From: Chitinophaga sp. CB10
Lineage (GTDB): Bacteria; Bacteroidota; Bacteroidia; Chitinophagales; Chitinophagaceae
Length of the DNA stretch: 64,000 bases
NCBI GenBank assembly: GCA_001870995.2
Contig: MLAV02000001.1
Span: forward strand, 1 to 64,000
Direction of reading: 5' to 3'
Below are positions 26,601 through 35,741 of this stretch, piece after piece. The notes beneath the pieces were generated by a model. The model was not told where the DNA came from. It was given only the letters and a program-made list of their open reading frames with translations, and ran no database searches. A program made the translations under genes and the position numbers. The first letter of the stretch is position 1, and every line of letters begins with the position of its first letter.

Positions 26601-26783
26601 CGCGACAGAACTATCCGTTGGGGAGTAACTTCCTGCCGGTCTTATGTAACCGTTACGAATCCGTTCATCTTCTCCAAATACAGCGGGCCAAACCCCGAAG
26701 CAGTATCTGCGCTGGGCCGCGACCAGAAAGATGGCTACCCGGTTCGTAAAACAGTGACCGTGGGTCTTAACGTACAGTTCTAA
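23607..26783 (+). CDS. SusC-type TonB-dependent receptor
   Basis: A 1058-residue outer membrane importer with signal peptide (to VCAAAQ) and a carboxypeptidase-like regulatory domain at about residues 31-115 (VTVRGIVYEKGANTGIPGVP). The SusC linker is NEQVVIGYQRKSRETVTGS. The plug has LLQGKVAGLNIQNNTGAPG and the signature ILKDAQATALYGSRGAYGV, followed by a barrel ending NVQF. Second importer of the locus, partner of the SusD at 26822. In contrast to the first SusC it retains the N-terminal domain, so the two pairs are unlikely to be a recent duplication. Confidence 0.95.
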   Translation: MYKSAIIPGKIKQLLTVLALLWSVCAAAQTNMVTVRGIVYEKGANTGIPGVPILVGKPPKGVGTTNGDGSFAINVPEGAELTFQSMGYNPIKVKAKAGELMRIYLLVKENKLNEQVVIGYQRKSRETVTGSTVLISGKELQNAPVANVMELLQGKVAGLNIQNNTGAPGYAGTIQMRGLSTMTISGSGDNAFLTPTSPLFVIDGVPVDPNTNFEYGFNQAGPGLNPLSLIPQEDIESIQILKDAQATALYGSRGAYGVMIINTKRGKSKVPIVSYTGNFFVSIPPTLRKVIGGNEERRMRINQILNYTDTLAWAKELINGTPFLADSLNPYYNNSTDWQGLFYKYTYNTTHNMSVSGGDDRFNYKVNLGYYKESGILKNTDFNRYNMNTNMQYRPTNRLKVYASIQAALGQNSKGSGNGITQSDVGKAGNQSSLLPAPAFYSASANAVAALRNDNINKTANILSSVDIDYEILTGLHATTNFSYNYTGETEDNFIPAAINNNLDEVTAYNGRRHTLYSRSGLNYFKTINEKHNLSFYFFNELRKSGSQASKLRLRGTASDELKGPLGSSSGFSSGGVLDNATDERDMGLAGSATYSFMNKYILDVSFRRDASSKLGRKTPFSNNPSFGFKWNINRENYFKDKTWLDYADIRLTWGRNVVPQGNIFYAYGTYDDRNGGRYNDKPMSGIDYGLLPNNHLRALSTTQYNTGIDIGLWNGKFNVMLDAYLKYVDNSLIKVTLPNTSGFKETWSDDAGLMDVGFEWDFTYRPLPKTSKLQWTIGFNGAINKDYVRYLPNGAREMLEYDSTNRQSILRRVGRNTFTNVLLNTRGAYPTMADVQVDPATGRPIMVMNYAGTAMMLGRPGDPIWTDLNGDYIINELDYIYAGNSQPLITGGLTSYLTYGPWSMNVTASYTAIRSILNNAVQYRFEGYSNPTNTKVALVPLDDYNYWSKNGDIAKYPNPFDYVRQGQVRPYRVDQTLFEEDGSYFKIQTITLSYTIPRDRTIRWGVTSCRSYVTVTNPFIFSKYSGPNPEAVSALGRDQKDGYPVRKTVTVGLNVQF

Positions 26784-26821
26784 TCTTAACCTTAACGAAT
26801 CAAGCAATAAAACCCAGATAT

Positions 26822-28333
26822 ATGAAGCGTTTAATAATCGGGATAGGAATGGCAGTATTGCTCTGCGCCAGCCAGTCGGGCTGTAAAAAATTCCTGGACG
26901 CGGAAAGCCCTGTAAAGGAATCCGGTGCTAGTTTCTGGAAAACGAGAGATGACGTAGAGCGTTTCACCAATAACCTTTACGGGGAGATAGCAGATATATT
27001 GCTGAACAACTCCTTTTTCCTCGCAGCGGAATTCCGCTGCGGCGTGTACCGGCAAACGGCGAAGTCGGTAAGCACCTGGAAAACCAGGTACTACTACGAT
27101 TACCTCGTGTACAACGATATGCGCTCTTTAAATGTGCATGATTACTGGAATGGTTTCTTTCATTTCGATGATATCCGCAAATGGGCGCCTTACTTCAAGG
27201 TAATCCAGGCAGCCGGCATCCTGCAGGACCGCGTAATGGACATCTCCACCTCCGAACTGTCGGATGAGGATAAACGCCGTTACCGCGCCGAAGGCGTATG
27301 GGTGCGCTGCTTCCTCTACTTTATCATGGTGCGTTTATACGGGGACGTGCCTTATTACAACGAGCCTTACTTCGATAAAATCATCGGCCGTACCAAATTT
27401 GTAGACGTACTCAACTCCTGCATCGCTGACCTGGCTTCCGTAAAGGACGACCTGCCCTGGGCATATACCAATACCAAAATGAAAGCCGTGCGCCCTACCC
27501 GCGGCGCCGCGCTGGACCTGATGATGCACATGAACATGTGGAACGCAGGTTTCGACGAAGCCAACAAGGATAAATACTACCAGGCCACAGTAGACCTGGG
27601 CAAGGAGCTGCTGGAAAAAAACAACGGCGCTTACCGCCTGCTCACCATCTCTGAGTTCAAAACATTATTCAGAGGCGGTAGCGAAGAAGGTCTGTTCGAG
27701 TTCACCCAAAACGTGAACTACGGAGAAGTACGCGGCCTCGGTTACCAGTACCTGAACGATAACGTGCTGGAACATGGCGCCGGTAGCGGTTACGCTTACG
27801 TAGCGCCGGTGGCGGCATTTATGAAGAAGATGTACCCGCTGGGTATTGCGGATAAGCGCAGGGACGTATGGTTTGATGTCAATACCATGTACACCAACGG
27901 CAACCTCGTGGAGTTCCGCAAGTTTGCCGCCAACGCCGGCAGTAACATCGCATTCGACGGTAACCTGATATTTTTCCGTTTGTCTGACGCCATACTCCTG
28001 GCGGCGGAAGCAAACGCCGAACTGGGCAGCGCCCACGAGGCAGAGGCCATCCGCCTCATGAACCTCGTAAGGGCAAGGGCCGAAACGCCGCTCTACGTTG
28101 GCGCTGGCGGGGAGGCCCTGAAAGATGCCATCTTCTGGGAACGCGCGAAGGAACTGATGGGCGAAGGACATGCCTACTACGACCTGGTACGCACCCACCG
28201 CATCCTTAACTCCGAATACTGCAGCGCCCCGATCAGCCAGTCCGCATTCCTCCGTGGCGCATGGACCTGGCCTATCGATGAAAGCGCGCTCGATAATAAC
28301 CCGTTAATGACACTCAACGAATACTGGCGTTAA
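26822..28333 (+). CDS. SusD/RagB family surface lipoprotein
   Basis: A 503-residue predicted lipoprotein (MKRLIIGIGMAVLLCASQSG then CKKFLD). Typical SusD features: FLDAESPVKESGASFWKTRDD, VRCFLYFIMVRLYGDVPYYN, and WERAKELMGEGHAYYDLVRT near the C-terminus, ending with NPLMTLNEYWR. Partner of the SusC ending 38 bp upstream. Confidence 0.93.
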   Translation: MKRLIIGIGMAVLLCASQSGCKKFLDAESPVKESGASFWKTRDDVERFTNNLYGEIADILLNNSFFLAAEFRCGVYRQTAKSVSTWKTRYYYDYLVYNDMRSLNVHDYWNGFFHFDDIRKWAPYFKVIQAAGILQDRVMDISTSELSDEDKRRYRAEGVWVRCFLYFIMVRLYGDVPYYNEPYFDKIIGRTKFVDVLNSCIADLASVKDDLPWAYTNTKMKAVRPTRGAALDLMMHMNMWNAGFDEANKDKYYQATVDLGKELLEKNNGAYRLLTISEFKTLFRGGSEEGLFEFTQNVNYGEVRGLGYQYLNDNVLEHGAGSGYAYVAPVAAFMKKMYPLGIADKRRDVWFDVNTMYTNGNLVEFRKFAANAGSNIAFDGNLIFFRLSDAILLAAEANAELGSAHEAEAIRLMNLVRARAETPLYVGAGGEALKDAIFWERAKELMGEGHAYYDLVRTHRILNSEYCSAPISQSAFLRGAWTWPIDESALDNNPLMTLNEYWR

Positions 28334-28345
28334 ACCTTAAAGCAG

Positions 28346-29059
28346 ATGAAAATGAAAAAACAATTCTTCTCTATCGTGATCGGTCTGGCAACAGTAGTCA
28401 TGCTGTTGAGTGCCTGCAAAAAGGATTATTACCAGGATACCGGTCTGGCAAAGGGCAAGTATGATGGCACCATTATGCAGTACCTGGAAGCCCGCAACGA
28501 CTACTTTACCAAACTCGTGAAAGTGATCAAGCTGGCGAAGCTGGAAGATGTGCTGGGCAAGGAACAGCTGACCTTCTTTGCGCCAAACGACATGTCCATC
28601 GACAGTACCATCCACGAAACCAACCTCCTCCTGTATCAAACCGGCAAGGATACCATCAAAACGCTGGAACAGGTGCCGGCGCAGGTATGGCGGGAAATGC
28701 TGGGGAAATATATTTTCCGCGGAAAGTATATGCTCAATGATTTTCCCCAGGTGGACTGGGCGTTTTTCAGCACCTACCCGGGCGTGTACATGAAATCCTA
28801 CGATGATGTGATCATGCATATCGGCGTGGTGTACAACGATGAAGGCTCGGCCAAATACGTAGGCTACAGGCAGCTGTTTATTTCCTATGCGCCAACGCCG
28901 GCGCAGTCAGGTATGTTCATCAGGTCGGCCGTATCGTCCGTGAATATTGAACCTACGAACGGGGTAGTACATGCGCTGGCTACCGCTACGCACGACTTTG
29001 GATTTTCGGTGATTGATTTTTACAACCGCTGCCTCTTTTATGGTTACACCGGTAAGTAG
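28346..29059 (+). CDS. fasciclin-domain lipoprotein
   Basis: A 237-residue predicted lipoprotein (VVMLLSACKKDYYQD; CKKD resembles the surface-export signal). One FAS1 domain: MQYLEARNDYFTKLVKVIK, LTFFAPNDMSIDSTI, and a late NGVVHALATATHDFGFSV. Same place in its subset as the fasciclin gene at 21821. A second ATG at 28352 is an alternative start. It lies 12 bp after susD. Confidence 0.87.
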   Translation: MKMKKQFFSIVIGLATVVMLLSACKKDYYQDTGLAKGKYDGTIMQYLEARNDYFTKLVKVIKLAKLEDVLGKEQLTFFAPNDMSIDSTIHETNLLLYQTGKDTIKTLEQVPAQVWREMLGKYIFRGKYMLNDFPQVDWAFFSTYPGVYMKSYDDVIMHIGVVYNDEGSAKYVGYRQLFISYAPTPAQSGMFIRSAVSSVNIEPTNGVVHALATATHDFGFSVIDFYNRCLFYGYTGK

Positions 29060-29079
29060 TCACCTTTCAAATTGCTAAC

Positions 29080-30720
29080 ATGACAGTATCACTGAAAAAT
29101 AAAATAATGTGCATCACACTGGCGGCCGGCCTGGTAGCAGGTTGCCAGAAGGATAATGACAAATTCTTTCCGGATCCATATGCCGGCGGAAAGCCGCAGC
29201 TGGGCGTAAAGTTCAGCGAAGCGCTGCCTTCCCCTTCCTCCGGCGCGGCGGGTGAAAAAGTCACCTACAGCGTAAGAGGCTTGCTGGCTTATAAGGATTC
29301 CATCCACTTTTTCCAGAATGGGGAAGAAGCCGCTATCAGCAGCGTCACAGATTCCACCCTCACGGTGGTCGTGCCGGCACAAGCCAGCACCGGTACCGGC
29401 TGGGTAACCATCGGCGCGCAGGTATTCCCCGCGCCGCTGTTCCGCGTACGCGGTAAAGCCCGGCTGGATAATACGTTCAAGTCCGGCAGCGGTACCGATG
29501 GACTCATCTACCAGATTATTCCTACTTCCGACAACCGCTACCTGCTGACAGGCAGCTTCAGGCTGTATAACAGTAACGGACAAGGGAACTGGCTCAATGG
29601 TATCGCCAAAATTGAAAAACACGGCCAGTATGTAACGGATATGAGTACGGACTCCGCAGCGGGCCGTAATGGCCGTATCCATTCCGCCGCCGAACTGGAA
29701 GACGGTCGCTTCATCGTAGCGGGCGCCTTCAGCACCTACGGCTACAAAAAAGGCCTCTTCAATTTTGCCCGAGTAAACATCTCCGGAAAAATTGATACCA
29801 CCGTACAAACCGTGATCCCGGAAGAATACAACTACGATCCGGACGCAGGTTTGCCTGATATGACGGAGGCGCTCTCAAAGGACACCGTTTCCGCTTTCAA
29901 CGGCGGTTCCAGCTCCGCGCCAACGAAGATATTCGCACGCAATGGCCGGGTAATCGCTTTCGGCTCTTTGGGATTGTATCAGCAGATCTTTTATAAATCC
30001 AGTACCCGCAATGCCAAGGTAACAGACCGGCGGGTAGTACACTCCGTGATGGCCATGGACCTGGATGGCAACCTCGATTCCACTTATCACTACGACCTCG
30101 CCAACCACGAAGGTATGCCGGGAGCGGATGGATACCTGGCCGATGCCATCCTGATGTACGACGGGAAGCTCGTTATGGTAGGCAAGTTCCCCCGCTTCGA
30201 TGGGGTGACCGCAGGCAACATTGCACGCCTGGACGCCAACGGCCGGGTGGACAATACTTTCAAAGCCGGATCAGGCGCCAATGGGGATGTGTTTTCCATC
30301 ACCTTTAACAAGACCACCCGCAAGTTCCTCATCACGGGCAACTTCACCAGCTATAACGGGCAGCCCTGCCATGGCCTGATGTTGCTGAATGAAGATGGCT
30401 CGCCGGTAACAAACTTCCAGACGGATGTATTCCTCAACGGGTACGCCACTTACGCCATGCAGCTCAAAAACGGGATGATCGTGGTAACCGGCGGCTTTGA
30501 GAAATATGGTACCCGCATCAGAAGGGGAATGGTAATACTCAATGCGGACGGCTCCTATGCAGCGGCCTATAACAATACCGGCGACTTAAACGGCGCCGTG
30601 TATGGCATGCTGGAAACGACTTCCGCAGAGGGCGAAACCGCCGTCCTGATTTACGGGTATATTCCATCGTTCGACAATACGAACGTGGGCAATATCTTCC
30701 GACTGGTACTGGCTAAATAA
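29080..30720 (+). CDS. TIG/IPT plus delta-60-repeat lipoprotein (DUF5008-like)
   Basis: A 546-residue predicted lipoprotein (LAAGLVAGCQKDNDKF). Residues ~45-125 look like an IPT/TIG beta-sandwich (PSPSSGAAGEKVTYSVRGL, VTIGAQVFPAPLFRV). The rest is a beta-propeller-like series of delta-60 type repeats, for example LDNTFKSGSGTDGLIYQI, YLLTGSFRLY, VDNTFKAGSGANGDVFSI and FLITGNFTSYNG. It resembles what I remember as DUF5008 proteins of Bacteroides surface loci. No catalytic motif; probably a long surface binding protein of the second import complex. Confidence 0.7.
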   Translation: MTVSLKNKIMCITLAAGLVAGCQKDNDKFFPDPYAGGKPQLGVKFSEALPSPSSGAAGEKVTYSVRGLLAYKDSIHFFQNGEEAAISSVTDSTLTVVVPAQASTGTGWVTIGAQVFPAPLFRVRGKARLDNTFKSGSGTDGLIYQIIPTSDNRYLLTGSFRLYNSNGQGNWLNGIAKIEKHGQYVTDMSTDSAAGRNGRIHSAAELEDGRFIVAGAFSTYGYKKGLFNFARVNISGKIDTTVQTVIPEEYNYDPDAGLPDMTEALSKDTVSAFNGGSSSAPTKIFARNGRVIAFGSLGLYQQIFYKSSTRNAKVTDRRVVHSVMAMDLDGNLDSTYHYDLANHEGMPGADGYLADAILMYDGKLVMVGKFPRFDGVTAGNIARLDANGRVDNTFKAGSGANGDVFSITFNKTTRKFLITGNFTSYNGQPCHGLMLLNEDGSPVTNFQTDVFLNGYATYAMQLKNGMIVVTGGFEKYGTRIRRGMVILNADGSYAAAYNNTGDLNGAVYGMLETTSAEGETAVLIYGYIPSFDNTNVGNIFRLVLAK

Positions 30721-30750
30721 TTATCTGTAACACCACAATCTTTCAATCAT

Positions 30751-32499
30751 ATGAAAAAGATCATTTCATTGCTGGGAATGGCCGCTATCATCATCACGGT
30801 TTCCTGTAACAAGGATAAATCCGATATGCTGTCCGGCACAGATTACAAAAATGATCCTGCACTGAATACCGGGGAGCGGAAAGTACTGTTTGTTGTGCTG
30901 GATGGAGTAAGAGGCAATACCGTCCGTTCCCTGCAGCCAACCGTGCTTTGGGGTATGCGCGACAGCGCCGTGTACACCTGGGCAGGCGTGTCCGACGCTT
31001 CCGGTACCAACGGCGCCAACTGGGCGGCCATGCTCACAGGCGTGCTGCCTGCCAAAAATGGCGTCACCGGGGACGACCTCACCAAGGCTAACCTGACCGA
31101 CTATCCGGTATTTACCAAACGCCTCAAGGATGCCGGCATCATCCAGGCCAGCGCCGCCTTCTGCGCTTCGGCGGATTTAAGCCAGCAGCTGATCGGCAAC
31201 AACATGGACGTCAACAAAGTACTGCCTACCGACGACGAGGTAACCGCCAGCGTGGTGGCTGAACTGGGAAAAGAAGAAACAGACGTCATCTTTGCAGAAT
31301 ACAACGATGTGGACGAAGCAGGCAAACAATTCGGTTATGATGAATCCGTGCCGGAATATGTTGCCGCCATCCGGAAAGCGGATGAACAGGTGGGCCAGTT
31401 ACTCACCGCCCTCCGTGCCCGTAAGAACTATAAAAAGGAAGACTGGCTGGTAATCGTAACCTCCAACAAAGGCGGTAAATGGACCGTGCCGCCTGCGGAA
31501 GATGATGGTACCGTTTTCAGCGTGCCGGAATACAACAGCTTCACCTTCTTCTACAACCCGCGTTTTGTGGCCGCGCCAATTGCCAGGCCGGAAAAAATCC
31601 GCGTGGCCTATGAAGGCAAAGCCGTACGCATGACGGGCGATCCTAAGACCAACGGCGCATACAACCGCGCGGAGCTCAACGATGCGGGCGCATTCAATAT
31701 CACTACCCGCGCCATGACCTTCGAGTGTAAGATCAAAATCGTGAAGAATGCTTCCGGTAACTACAACTACACTTACCCGCCCTTCTTCGGAAAGGTGAAC
31801 GCCAGAACGGGCAATACCGCCGGCTGGGCGTTTTTCCGCAACGGTAACAGCTTCTCCTTCTATACGGCGGATGGTACCACCAAATCCGAACTTACGCCGG
31901 CTGAAACCTTCCCGGATGGCAACTGGCATGCGCTTACCGGCGTGGTACAGCCAAGCGGCACTTCTTTAAATACCTATTTTTATATAGATGGTAAATTGTT
32001 GAAAACAGGCTCTATTGCGAATGCTAAATTCGCCAGCATGACCTCTACGGCAAATACCATCATCGGACCTTTCCCGGAAGTATTTACCACCAACTGGTTA
32101 AATGCCTACATCACGGACGTGCGTATCTGGAATACCGCCCTGCCTGAACAGGTAATCAAATCCTGGGCGGAAAGGACCGTGGTGAATAAATCGCATCCCT
32201 ACTATGCGAACCTGATCGGTTACTGGACCTGTACAGATGGTAGCGGCAAACAGTTCGTAGATCAATCTCCTTTTAAACGCAACTACAACCTCGTGGGCAA
32301 CTACACCTGGGATGAATTTGCCGATCCGAGCGGGTACCTCTACCCGGTGATCCCCAACTTCGACCGCTATGTGCCTAACCCGGTGGATATCCCGATGGTG
32401 ATCTACAACTGGATGAAACAGCCGGTGAGCCTGGACTGGAAGCTGGATGGCAAAACCTGGCCGGCTACCTACCGCGATTTCCCGGTGATCAACCAGTAA
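30751..32499 (+). CDS. alkaline-phosphatase-fold + LamG lipoprotein (DUF4983-like), copy 1
   Basis: A 582-residue predicted lipoprotein (IIITVSCNKDKSD). Residues ~45-270 follow the type I phosphodiesterase / alkaline phosphatase fold: KVLFVVLDGVRG (first metal Asp kept), ANWAAMLTGVLP, then EYNDVDEAGKQFGYDESVPE and WLVIVTSNKGGKW. The expected GHxxG is AGKQFG and the expected DHG is NKG, so metal ligands are missing and catalysis is doubtful. Residues ~300-470 form a LamG-like domain (FECKIKI, GNWHALTGVVQ, YITDVRIWNTALPEQVI) that could bind glycan. A conserved C-terminal part follows. The DUF4983 name is from memory. Flanks the M60 peptidase gene. Confidence 0.72.
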   Translation: MKKIISLLGMAAIIITVSCNKDKSDMLSGTDYKNDPALNTGERKVLFVVLDGVRGNTVRSLQPTVLWGMRDSAVYTWAGVSDASGTNGANWAAMLTGVLPAKNGVTGDDLTKANLTDYPVFTKRLKDAGIIQASAAFCASADLSQQLIGNNMDVNKVLPTDDEVTASVVAELGKEETDVIFAEYNDVDEAGKQFGYDESVPEYVAAIRKADEQVGQLLTALRARKNYKKEDWLVIVTSNKGGKWTVPPAEDDGTVFSVPEYNSFTFFYNPRFVAAPIARPEKIRVAYEGKAVRMTGDPKTNGAYNRAELNDAGAFNITTRAMTFECKIKIVKNASGNYNYTYPPFFGKVNARTGNTAGWAFFRNGNSFSFYTADGTTKSELTPAETFPDGNWHALTGVVQPSGTSLNTYFYIDGKLLKTGSIANAKFASMTSTANTIIGPFPEVFTTNWLNAYITDVRIWNTALPEQVIKSWAERTVVNKSHPYYANLIGYWTCTDGSGKQFVDQSPFKRNYNLVGNYTWDEFADPSGYLYPVIPNFDRYVPNPVDIPMVIYNWMKQPVSLDWKLDGKTWPATYRDFPVINQ

Positions 32500-32528
32500 T
32501 GTTCTTTTATCAACTAAACTAATCGTAC

Positions 32529-33998
32529 ATGAAATCATTCAACATAAAACCGCTGGCGGGCATACTGGTGATGGGAACGCTCCTGGTGGCCTGTACAAAG
32601 GAATACAACTTTGAAAACGGGTATGATAAGCCGTTGAAAGAGGACACTACCGGCATCGGCAGCATCGATACCAGCATGTCCCGGATCGACAGCAGCGGCT
32701 TCCCGGATGCCCGTAAATTCCCCGGCCTGGTGTCTGTAGTGGAGCCCCGGCTGATGAACGCATCCGTCACCATCGACCTGAATTATAAACTGGTATCGCC
32801 GCAGCTGCGTATCGCTTCGCCTCCGGGCAACTGGTTCAGCACCGGCTTCTACGCCGGCCCGGGCGAACTGGTGAAAATAGTAGTGCCGCAGGGCACCGAA
32901 GGGATGACCGTACAGGTAGGCGCCCATACGGACAATATCAACGGTAAAATGCCACAACTGCGTGCAGGCGTGATCGTTACCCGCAAGACAGTACTCCCTG
33001 GCGTGAACTATATCCGTAATATCTACGGCGGCCCCATCTACCTCATACCTACAGGGCCCGCGCCTAAAAAAGTGACCGTTACATTCAGTAATGTTTGTAA
33101 GTCGCCCGATTTTATTTTGGGAGAAACAACCGATGCCGATTGGAAAGAAGCCGTCCGCAAATCACAGGTACCGGTGGTGGAACTCCGAGGCAAACGTTTC
33201 ATCATCACCATGTACCGGAAAGTGCTGCTGGGATTGCTGAATACTTTTAACGCAGAAGCAGTGATGAAGAAATGGGATGACGTCATCGAAAAAGATTATA
33301 ATGAATGGTATGGACTGTCCGACAATCCTGCCGACCCTATTGATCAGGCGCCCGGTACACCGCACCGGTTTGTGCTGGATATACAGATTTCCCTGGGTAG
33401 CGGCCATAGCGGGTATCCTTGTATGGCTTACCTGGACTGGCATGCGGACTTCCTGGATACCGCGATGATCAGTCGCGGCGCCAGCTGGGGCCCTTGCCAC
33501 GAAATCGGCCACAACTACCAGATGATCAACACCTGGAGCTGGGGCGGCGCCGATGCCCTCACGGAAACATCCAACAACCTGTTCGTATTTAAAATTGCGA
33601 ACCGTTTTGGCGGCAAACCACCGCGCATTTACGATGCTGAGCAAAACTTCGTACAGCCGGCGCTCGACTTCGCTAAAAAAGACAGCACCGGCAAAACTTT
33701 CGTAACGGTAACGGATGTATTTCAGCGCCTGATCCCTTTTGTACAACTCTTCCAGAAATATGGCTACGGCATGATGGGCTACATCTGCCGGGAAGCGCGC
33801 CATACCGAGCGTGAGATCTACATCGATGTGGTGAAGAAGGACTTCTTTTACGTCAATGCCAGCAAGTACGCGAAAAAGGACCTCTATCCGTTTTTCCGTT
33901 ACTGGGGCATTAACCCTTCGCCGACGGCCAGGGCAGAGGTATTGGCCCTGGGGCTCCCGCTGCTGACGGAACAGATATGGCTAAACGATATCCGCTAG
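32529..33998 (+). CDS. M60-family zinc metallopeptidase lipoprotein
   Basis: A 489-residue predicted surface lipoprotein (MGTLLVACTKEYNFE). Residues ~85-195 form a beta-sandwich N-domain. The gluzincin motif HEIGH lies at residues 324-328, in SWGPCHEIGHNYQM, with a downstream glutamate at 346 (ADALTETSNN). This is the HExxH-x17-E arrangement of the M60-like (enhancin/mucinase) family. Related enzymes cleave mucin-like O-glycosylated proteins. It is the only clear hydrolase of the locus, so the locus probably handles glycoproteins or glycopeptides; the real substrate is not known. Flanked on both sides by phosphatase-fold/LamG paralogues. Confidence 0.85.
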   Translation: MKSFNIKPLAGILVMGTLLVACTKEYNFENGYDKPLKEDTTGIGSIDTSMSRIDSSGFPDARKFPGLVSVVEPRLMNASVTIDLNYKLVSPQLRIASPPGNWFSTGFYAGPGELVKIVVPQGTEGMTVQVGAHTDNINGKMPQLRAGVIVTRKTVLPGVNYIRNIYGGPIYLIPTGPAPKKVTVTFSNVCKSPDFILGETTDADWKEAVRKSQVPVVELRGKRFIITMYRKVLLGLLNTFNAEAVMKKWDDVIEKDYNEWYGLSDNPADPIDQAPGTPHRFVLDIQISLGSGHSGYPCMAYLDWHADFLDTAMISRGASWGPCHEIGHNYQMINTWSWGGADALTETSNNLFVFKIANRFGGKPPRIYDAEQNFVQPALDFAKKDSTGKTFVTVTDVFQRLIPFVQLFQKYGYGMMGYICREARHTEREIYIDVVKKDFFYVNASKYAKKDLYPFFRYWGINPSPTARAEVLALGLPLLTEQIWLNDIR

Positions 33999-34033
33999 CC
34001 CTGCATGTTTAACATCTCCCTAAAAAACAAAAA

Positions 34034-35710
34034 ATGAAAAAACTGACATACATACTCGGGTGCGCCGCTACCGTAGCCATGCTGGCAGCCGCCTGCTCCA
34101 AAATAGCAGAGGTACCGAGCGATACGGCCGATAAACCAAAATTTACCGACAAAAGTAAAGTGCTGGTCATCGTGGTAGACGGCCTCGCCGGCAAACAGCT
34201 GAAAGCCGTTGCGCCGCCGGTTATCACCCAAATGCTGGCGCACAGCACCTACAGCTACGATACCAAAGCGGATACCGTTACCACGGATGGCGCTTCCCTG
34301 GCCACGCTCTACACGGGCGTGCCTTACGCCAAAAACGAGATACGCGACAGCTCTCTCACGGCCAGGTCCACCAGCGGCGCGCGTTACGCGCCTTTCCTCA
34401 GCCTCATCAAAAAAACGGGCAAGCGGGAACTGAAATCTGTTTCAGTGACTGCCTGGGAAGCGGTCAACAAAACCCTGCTGGCTGATGCCGCGGTAAAAGT
34501 AACCACCCCGGACAATGATAAAGCAGTACTGGATACCGCCGTTAACCGCCTGAAAAAAGACAGCGTGGACCTGATGTTCGTGCAGTTCAACGGCATCAAC
34601 AAAGCAGGTAAGCAATACGGCTACTACAGCTACGTGCCGGAATATGCCGCCGCCATCAAGCAGGTGGACGCTTACATCGGCGAGCTGCTCAATGCCATTA
34701 ACAGCCGCCCGGATTACCAGAACGAAAACTGGCTGGTGATCGTGCAATCCACCCACGGCGGCCAGGATAAATCCTACGGGTCAGACAGTGATGCGGAAAT
34801 GAACAGCTTCTCCCTCTACTATTGCCCTGACCTGTTCCGCTACCAGATTGATCAGCCGCAAACCATTCCGGCAAGTATCAAATTCAACGAGCAGAATGAA
34901 AAAACGGTGAATGCCGTGTTGAACGATGCGTCCATGTACAACTTCGGCGCGCCGTCTTCCGCCAACCAGTTCACCGTGGAATGTAAAGTGAAAACGCCGA
35001 AAGGTAGCAATCCTACCTATCCTGGCTTCTTATCCAAACGCGCCAGCTTCGCCGTAGGCCAGGCCGGGTGGACCTTCTTCCAGGAAGGCAGCTACTGGCA
35101 GGTGAACCTTTCCGGTACCGGCGCTACCAAAAACCTGCAGGCAAAAGGCGCAGATATCAATGATGGCAACTGGCATCACCTGACCTGTGTGTTTGCCACG
35201 AAAGCAAACAACGTAAGGGTTTGTTCTACCTATACCGATGGAAAATACAACAACTCCGTAACGGTGACCGAGTTTGGAAACCTCAACAGTACCGCGCCCC
35301 TGACGCTGGGCTTCATACCAGGTTCCATCAATACCCCGGTGACCATCTACATGTCCGATATCCGCATCTGGAACGATACGCTGCCTGCCGCTACCATCGC
35401 GGCGTTCAGCTGTACCAACGTGCTGGATCAGCATCCCTACCTCTCTAAATTAATCGGCTGGTGGCCGATGAATGAGCGCAAAGGAGCCCTGATCAGGAAT
35501 GTGGCGCCTTCCGCTATCGGAAAGGATTTCAAAGTAAACGGCACTTTTACCTGGGAAGCAATAAACTATGTGTTGCCCTGCTCCGGCAATGCGGATAAAC
35601 AAAATCCGCCCAACAACACGGACCTGTGCTACCAGATTGCGTACTGGCTGAACCTGGAACTCAATCCCGACTGGGAAATCGGAGGTCGCCTCTGGCTCAA
35701 ATTCTTTTAA
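34034..35710 (+). CDS. alkaline-phosphatase-fold + LamG lipoprotein (DUF4983-like), copy 2
   Basis: A 558-residue predicted lipoprotein (VAMLAAACSKIAEVP). Same architecture as the gene at 30751. The phosphatase fold has VLVIVVDGLAGKQL, TTDGASLATLYTG, FNGINKAGKQYGYY and WLVIVQSTHGGQD, and a LamG domain carries NQFTVECKVKTPK, GNWHHLTCVFA and YMSDIRIWNDTLPAA. It keeps the His of the DHG motif but has Thr for Asp, and the GH position is Lys. Strongly diverged from copy 1, so the duplication is old. Binding role suspected, catalysis unlikely. Confidence 0.72.
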   Translation: MKKLTYILGCAATVAMLAAACSKIAEVPSDTADKPKFTDKSKVLVIVVDGLAGKQLKAVAPPVITQMLAHSTYSYDTKADTVTTDGASLATLYTGVPYAKNEIRDSSLTARSTSGARYAPFLSLIKKTGKRELKSVSVTAWEAVNKTLLADAAVKVTTPDNDKAVLDTAVNRLKKDSVDLMFVQFNGINKAGKQYGYYSYVPEYAAAIKQVDAYIGELLNAINSRPDYQNENWLVIVQSTHGGQDKSYGSDSDAEMNSFSLYYCPDLFRYQIDQPQTIPASIKFNEQNEKTVNAVLNDASMYNFGAPSSANQFTVECKVKTPKGSNPTYPGFLSKRASFAVGQAGWTFFQEGSYWQVNLSGTGATKNLQAKGADINDGNWHHLTCVFATKANNVRVCSTYTDGKYNNSVTVTEFGNLNSTAPLTLGFIPGSINTPVTIYMSDIRIWNDTLPAATIAAFSCTNVLDQHPYLSKLIGWWPMNERKGALIRNVAPSAIGKDFKVNGTFTWEAINYVLPCSGNADKQNPPNNTDLCYQIAYWLNLELNPDWEIGGRLWLKFF

Positions 35711-35741
35711 CGGATTGTTTCATTCCTAACGAATGTATCTT

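Noticed and set aside
25032..26807. 591-codon minus-strand ORF and other long antisense frames
   Set aside because: Shadows of GC-rich-third-position SusC and other genes; the plus-strand products are clear family members.
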